From: Salvelinus alpinus
Taxonomy: Eukaryota; Chordata; Actinopteri; Salmoniformes; Salmonidae
Direction of reading: 5' to 3'
Assembly: GCF_045679555.1 (NCBI RefSeq)
Contig: NC_092098.1
Span: forward strand, 19,171,038-19,235,037
DNA length: 64,000 nucleotides
Part shown: positions 59,079 through 64,000 of the stretch, piece by piece
How the letters are laid out: each line of letters opens with the position of its first letter
Numbering within the stretch: position 1 is the stretch's first letter
Program-made: the position numbers and the translations under genes
Notes under the pieces: model-generated
Database searches by the model: none
Seen by the model: only the letters and a program-made list of their open reading frames with translations
Told to the model about the DNA's origin: nothing

Positions 59079-60123
59079 GAGACCTGCGCCAACTTCCCGG
59101 GCTTACCGTGGAAAGCGAGAGTACGGGCAGACACTGTGTTATGCGGAAGAGCGCACGGTGTCTCCTGTATGTGTGCATAGCCTGGTGCGGTACATCCCAG
59201 CACCACGTATCGGCCGGGCTAGATTGAGCATTGAGCCAGGTGCCATGAAGCCGGCTCAACGTATCTGGTCTCCAGTACGTCTCCTCGGGCCGGTGTACAT
59301 GGCACCAGCCTTACGCATGGTGTCCCCGGTTCGCCAGCACAGCCCAGTGCGGGTTATTCCACCTCCCGGCACTGGTCGGGCTACGGGGAGCATTCAACCA
59401 GGTAAGGTTGGGCAGGCTGGGTGTTCAAGGGAGCCAGTACGCCTTCACAGTCCGGTATATCCGGCGCCACCTCCTTGCCCCAGCCCAGTACCACCAGTGC
59501 CTACACCACGTACCAGGCTTCCAGTGCGTCTCCAGAGCCCTGCTCCTCCTCCACGCACTCGCCCTGTGGTGCGTGTCTCCAGCCCAGTACCACCAGTGCC
59601 TACACCACGCACCAAGCCTCCTGTGCGTCTCCAGAGCCCTGTGCACCCTGTTGCTGCTCCCCGCACTAGCCCTGAGGTGCGTGTCCTTAGCCCGGTACCA
59701 CCAGTTACGGCACCACGCACCAGGCCTACTGTGCGCCTCAGCAGGCCAGAGTCTGCCGTCTGCCCAGCGCCGCCTGCGCTGCCCGTCTGCCCAGCGCCGC
59801 CTGCGCTGCCCGTCTGCCCAGCGCCGCCTGAGCTGCCCGTCTGTCCTGAGCCGCCAGAGCCACCCGCCAGACAGGAGCCACCCGCCAGCCGCCAGAGCCA
59901 CCCGCCAGACAGGAGCTGCCAGAGCCGTCAGTCAGCCAGGAGCTGCCAGAGCCGTCAGTCAGCCATGACATGCCAGAGCCATCAGTCAGCCATGACCTGC
60001 CAGAGCCGTCAGTCAGCCATGACCTGCCAGAGCCGTCAGTCAGTCCGGAGCTGCCCCTCAGTCCGGAGCTGCCCCTCAGTCCGGAGGCGCCCATCAGTAC
60101 AGTGGGGTTATTTTGGTGGGTAG
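59041..60123 (+). CDS. Proline-rich repeat ORF of the LTR element
   Basis: A 360-codon frame, extremely rich in Pro, Ser, Arg and Val. Successive SPVPPVPTPRT/PVRLQSP modules (59480-59740) are followed by CPAPPALPV repeats (59758-59840) and then SCQSRQSA/TCQSRQSA repeats (59925-60040). No known domain. The repeats are DNA tandem repeats and all three frames stay open across them, so coding status is uncertain. Such Pro-rich frames are often misannotated as extensin-like proteins. Confidence 0.35.
   Translation: MGGLKGSVAKSGRRPAPTSRAYRGKREYGQTLCYAEERTVSPVCVHSLVRYIPAPRIGRARLSIEPGAMKPAQRIWSPVRLLGPVYMAPALRMVSPVRQHSPVRVIPPPGTGRATGSIQPGKVGQAGCSREPVRLHSPVYPAPPPCPSPVPPVPTPRTRLPVRLQSPAPPPRTRPVVRVSSPVPPVPTPRTKPPVRLQSPVHPVAAPRTSPEVRVLSPVPPVTAPRTRPTVRLSRPESAVCPAPPALPVCPAPPALPVCPAPPELPVCPEPPEPPARQEPPASRQSHPPDRSCQSRQSARSCQSRQSAMTCQSHQSAMTCQSRQSAMTCQSRQSVRSCPSVRSCPSVRRRPSVQWGYFGG
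59757..60090 (+). repeat. Tandem repeats of 24 and 27 bp
   Basis: About three 24-bp units (CTGCCCGTCTGCCCAGCGCC-type) at 59757-59840 and about five 27-bp units (AGAGCCGTCAGTCAGCC-type) at 59925-60060, then a short CCCCTCAGTCCGGAG repeat. Confidence 0.85.
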
Positions 60124-60310
60124 TTAATAGGAGGAGGCCACGGAAGCGGCGATTAACTATGGTGGGGTGGGGGCCACGTCCAGCGCCGGGGCCACGTCCA
60201 GCGCCAGAGCCGCCACCGTGGACAGATGCCCACCCAGACCCTCCCCTATAGGTTCAGGTTTTGCGGCCGGAGTCCACACCTTGGGGGGGGGGGGGGTTGG
60301 GAGGTGAGAC

Positions 60311-60700
60311 TGTCACGTTCCTGACCTTATTTCCTTTGTTCAGTCTTTGTTTAGTTGGTCAGGACGTGAGCTGGGTGGGTATATTCTATGTTATGTGTTT
60401 CATTGGTTTAGGGTTGTCTAATTGGCCTGATATGGTTCTCAATCAGAGGCAGGTGTTTTACGTTGTCTCTGATTGGGAACCATATTAAGGTAGGCTGTTC
60501 TCACTGTTTGTTTGTGGATGATTGTTCCTGTTCGTTGCGTTCTTTGTTTTATAGGTTCACATGTTCAGGACTGTAGCGTCGTTGGTTTCGTTTTGTTTAT
60601 TGTTTTTGTTCGTGAAAAAGAAGTATTCAAATAAATATGGATACATACCACTCTGCAATTTGGTCCTCCTCTCCTTCATCCAACGACGAGAGTCGTTACA
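60311..60700 (+). repeat. 3' LTR
   Basis: 390 bp, same length as the 5' copy with about 8 substitutions. Confidence 0.92.
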
Positions 60701-60876
60701 GTTGATATAAGATTGAATCATCTTAATTTTTTTACCTGGGGCAGGGGGATGTCGTTGAGTTGCCTAGCAATGCAGTAAACAATCTGTAATGCAGCCTGTG
60801 TCATGCACAGTGTCGACCCATCATTCAGGGCCTCACTTGAGCCCCAGCTGTTTATCAAAATATATATATATATATA

Positions 60877-61124
60877 CAGTGGGGAGAAGAAGTATTTGAG
60901 ATACTGCCGATTTTGCAGGTTTTCCTACTTACAAAGCATGTAGAGGTCTGTAATCTGTAATAATCTGTCTGTAATGTAGAGGTCTTTTATCATAGGTACA
61001 CTTCAACTGTGAGAGACGGAATCTAAAACAAAAATCCAGAAAATCACATTGTATGATTTTTAAGTAATTAATTAGCATTTTATTGCATGACATACGTTTT
61101 TGATCACCTACCAACCAGTAAGAA
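60877..61124 (+). mobile_element. Tc1-like left-end fragment
   Basis: Starts CAGTGGGGAGAAGAAGTATT after an (AT)n run and shows CTGTGAGAGACGGAATCTA. Fused at about 61125 to a different Tc1-like family. Confidence 0.7.
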
Positions 61125-62041
61125 TCATGTAGTAACCAAGTGTTAAACAAATCAAAATATATTTGAGATTGTTCAAAGTAGCCACCCTTTGCCTTGATCA
61201 CAGCTTTGCCCACTATTGGCATTCTCTCAACCAGCTTCAGGAGGTAGTTATGTGGAATGCTTTAAAATGAACAGGTGTGCCTTGTTTAATTTGTGCAATT
61301 TCTTTCCTCCTTAATGCGTTTGAGCCAATCAGTTGTGTTGTTACAAGGTAGGGATGGTATACAGAAGATAGCCCTATTTGGTAAAAGACCAAGTCCATAT
61401 TATGGCAAGAACAGCTCAAATAAGCAAAAAGAAACGACAGTCAATCGTTACTTTAAGACATGAAGGTCAATCAATCCATAACATTTCAAGAACTTTGAAA
61501 GTTTCTTCAGGTGCAGTCGCAAAAACCATCAGGCGCTATGAAGAAACTGGCTCTCATGAGGACCGCCACAGGAAAGGAAGACCCAGAGTTACCTCTGCTG
61601 CAGAGGATAAGTTCATTAGAGTTAACTGCACTTCAGATTGCAGCCCAAATTAATGCTTCACAGAGTTCAAGTAACAGACATATCTCAACATCAATTGTTC
61701 AGAGGAGACTGTGTGAATCAGGCCTTTGTGGTCAAATTGCTGCAAAGAAACCACTACTAAAGGACACCAATAAGAAGAAGAGACTTGCTTGGCCAAGAAA
61801 CAGAAGCAATGGACATTAGACCGGTGGAAATCTGTCCTTTGGTCTGATGAGACCGCCATGTCTTTGTGAGAAGCAGAGTAGGTGAAAGGATGATCTCTGT
61901 GTGGTCCCCACCGAGAAGCATGGACGAGGAGGTGTGATGGTGTGGGGGTGCTTTGCTGTTGACACTGTCTGTAATTTATTTATAAAATAAAGAAAAACCC
62001 TTGAATGAGTAGGTGTGTCCAAACTTTTGACTGGGACTGCA
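61125..62041 (+). mobile_element. Tc1-like transposon with truncated transposase
   Basis: Left terminal repeat (AAGTAGCCACCCTTTGCCTTG at 61177-61197), transposase start at 61399 (MARTAQISKKKRQSIVTLRH, helix-turn-helix), frameshift near 61620 into a second frame (61511-61819), then loss of the C-terminal DDE part and the right end at about 62041. Confidence 0.85.
61399..61819 (+). pseudogene. Tc1-like transposase N-terminal pseudogene
   Basis: Paired-like DNA-binding domain: IVTLRHEGQSIHNISRTLKV (first HTH) and HRKGRPRVTSAAEDKFI (linker and second HTH). The true frame passes through a frameshift near 61620 to [20 protein letters not shown] and RLAWPRN. The catalytic domain is missing. Confidence 0.8.
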
Positions 62042-64000
62042 CATATTTTGGGGGGAGGGGGGGCCTGTTTTGCATGTTATTTTGGCATTAATACGTGTCA
62101 CATATCAGTTTGCTTTCTTGAGTAAGGCAGCTCCAAAATGCAGGTGTTTTAGCCTAGCTCAGTGGTTTCTATGGTGGTGGGGCAGCTAGCGGAAATACGG
62201 AGCGTAGGAGTTAGTAATCTTCTCTAGTTGTGCTGTGATTGGCACAATGTTCTGTCACTCATGACACTACTTAACCGCAAAATCTATAGGGAGCGCTCGA
62301 AAATTCAAGCCCCTTGGGTGCTGCCATAGTTACATTAGAAGTGCCCATCCAAGAAGGATCAAGGTCATTGGCCACAAATAAAATGACGTCAAATCACGTT
62401 ATATCTACCGTAGCTTTGATTGGACTGATCATGTCAACATCATACTTTCAAAATCTTAGCTTGCAAGCTAGCAGTCATCATCAGGAATCAAGTCGACAAT
62501 CTACTGGCTAATCCTTTTCAATCCTTGTCATATGAAGATCAATTATGAGGAGAAATTATAGATAAAACGTATCAGTGCTCATCGGCTATTGAACATAAAC
62601 ATTACACAAGTTGGAAATTGCAAATTCAACAATGAGTGGTTTGGAAGGAATCAGTAGCTAACTGCAAGCATTGCAAAGCAATCACTAGCCTGCTATTCAG
62701 TGGAGTGGGTTTGTGCTCCAATTATGGGTTTAAGGGTCTCTTTTCCAGGCTTAAAATGATAAACATTCAACATTGACCATGCTGTCAATATAGCATGACT
62801 TCTGCCCCATTCAAAACAACTTGAAACTCGGAACTGGGAAATCTCAGACCTCAGTGTGTTCAATACAACTGGGAACTCTGTACAACTGGGAACAATACAA
62901 CTGGGAACTCACTGATGTCATGATTCAACTTTTTTCTTTTTTTCTCTCGAGTTCCCAGTTGTCTTGAAAGCACCATAAATCCAGAGAATGCCAGACTTTG
63001 ATGACAAAGATTGTGCACAAAGGACCACCGTGCCACCTTCCTGTTCAAGTGAGCAAAACACAACAAGGTGAGTTTAAAAAAATGTATTGTATGCTGCTGC
63101 ATAAGTTATGTAATATCCCCGGGATGTATACTGTAGCTAAGAAAGTAATATGTTGAGTGTATGTTTAGTAAGCTGTTGGTGGTGCACATGTAGCCTATAT
63201 CCTGTTTTAGAGAAATGTCATCAGCGAATATTATAAGAGCTTTCATTGTCTGCTATATGCCCCTTTATTTATCTTATGGCTCTGACTTGGTGTACAGGGA
63301 GAATCCTGTAAGAACAGCCCATGTTCTGAATTCTGTCACTGTATCTTTCAAAAGTGCTGAACAAATACTTATATTGACTACATCTGTCTTAGCTCACTCA
63401 TTAATGTCTTAATCGAAATTACGAATAGCCTCTTATCCGCTAGTCATCACCTTATGACATAGTTTGTAGATCTCAATTGTCAGTAGAAACCACATTTGTT
63501 TAAGGAAGTCAGCCATATCAGCTATAATTTTTTTAAAGGCAGTAAATGAGGCTGAATGAAATGTTTCGCTGACAGATAAGGCTCCACTGAAAGCCAGGTG
63601 TAGCAGTGCTAAGGTGTTGGCCCTAACAGTTTTGGGGCACCGTTTGTCACCGTTATAGTGCAATTCATGTATTGTTTAGTGTTGTGTTGTGTAGTGTAGT
63701 GGCTTTGCTGGCATGCATCCCCCATTTTTATTATTGTTTCCCCAGCAAGATTTACAAGCTAAAATCGCCACTGGTCATGCAAAAACCACAGATTTAAAGT
63801 CTAATCATTAGAGTACAATATGGAAATCATCTTACCAATATTGTGTTTTCATATGGTGATATGCGGTACCGATAACTTTGAATGGTGCTTTGGAACCAAA
63901 CCTTGTATGCCTACAGTGTGATATGAGACCCTTTTAATAGTGATTTCGGACAATTTCAACTGAGATCGAGTGTGCTTGTTCACCATAGAAGACATCACTG
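62042..64000. other. Intergenic DNA, mostly unrecognised
   Basis: No exon or RNA gene seen. The only recognisable item is the CAACTGGGAACTC repeat at 62812-62975. Short frames have no family resemblance. Confidence 0.5.
62812..62975. repeat. CAACTGGGAACTC foldback repeat, short copy
   Basis: Repeated CAACTGGGAACTC (62866-62911) and, inverted, GAGTTCCCAGTTGTCTTGAAAG (62950-62971). Related to 47500-47925. Confidence 0.7.

Larger units (their letters stand above)
58372..60700 (+). mobile_element. Non-autonomous LTR retrotransposon, complete
   Basis: Two LTRs of 390 bp, 58372-58761 and 60311-60700 (TGTCACG...GTTACA), differ at about 8 positions, roughly 2%. Target duplication GTTGA at 58367-58371 and 60701-60705. 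A purine-rich, G-rich tract (60282-60310) before the 3' LTR is a plausible polypurine tract. The 1549-bp interior has no protease, reverse transcriptase or integrase, so it must borrow these from an autonomous partner. Confidence 0.92.

Noticed and set aside
59425-59901. 158-codon Trp/Arg/Gly-rich frame on the minus strand
   Set aside because: Reverse complement of the proline repeat DNA in the LTR element; composition follows the repeat.
59757-60090. CRISPR-like array
   Set aside because: Direct tandem repeats without spacers, in a vertebrate LTR element.

Overview
This is vertebrate nuclear DNA, almost certainly from a salmonid fish. Genes are split by GT-AG introns, the predicted proteins match vertebrate families along their whole length, and the sequence between exons is packed with repeats typical of Salmonidae: many decayed Tc1-like transposons (one with Sleeping Beauty-type ends), tRNA-derived SINEs of HpaI and SmaI/SlmI type, and several non-LTR retrotransposons. 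I could not fix the species.

Layout. (1) 1-4160: remains of a LINE and two Tc1-like elements. (2) 4550-31401, + strand: brwd3 in 40 inferred exons. The exon lengths sum to 5310 nt, an intact frame of 1769 codons plus stop. Order: N-terminal helix, WD40 propeller, linker, cryptoTudor, two bromodomains, acidic Ser-rich tail. Its introns hold two BED/hAT transposons, a LINE fragment, several Tc1-like remnants, MITEs and SINEs. (3) 31402-36692: probable 3' UTR, unremarkable DNA and one HpaI SINE. (4) 36693-39023, - strand: tent5d, a TENT5/FAM46 poly(A) polymerase carrying about 385 extra residues; a probable non-coding first exon ends at 40511. (5) 43072-45537, + strand: chmp1b, an ESCRT-III subunit in eight exons, exactly 199 codons. 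(6) 46800-64000: no convincing host gene. It holds a promoter-like site, MITEs, a LINE split by a solo LTR that itself carries two SINEs, Tc1-like elements, a 2.26-kb element with long inverted ends, and an intact non-autonomous LTR element (58372-60700) with 390-bp LTRs and a 5-bp target duplication.

How the genes relate. They are functionally independent: chromatin reading and CRL4 ubiquitin ligase targeting (brwd3), mRNA poly(A) extension (tent5d) and membrane scission (chmp1b). brwd3 and tent5d are convergent neighbours, as at human Xq21.1, so the block looks like old vertebrate synteny. tent5d and chmp1b are divergent, with a Tc1-like element between their promoters. The points most worth a second look are the tent5d insertion, an RFX X-box-like site at the tent5d start, the multi-exon chmp1b, and the two cleanly dated insertions (the LTR element and the solo LTR).
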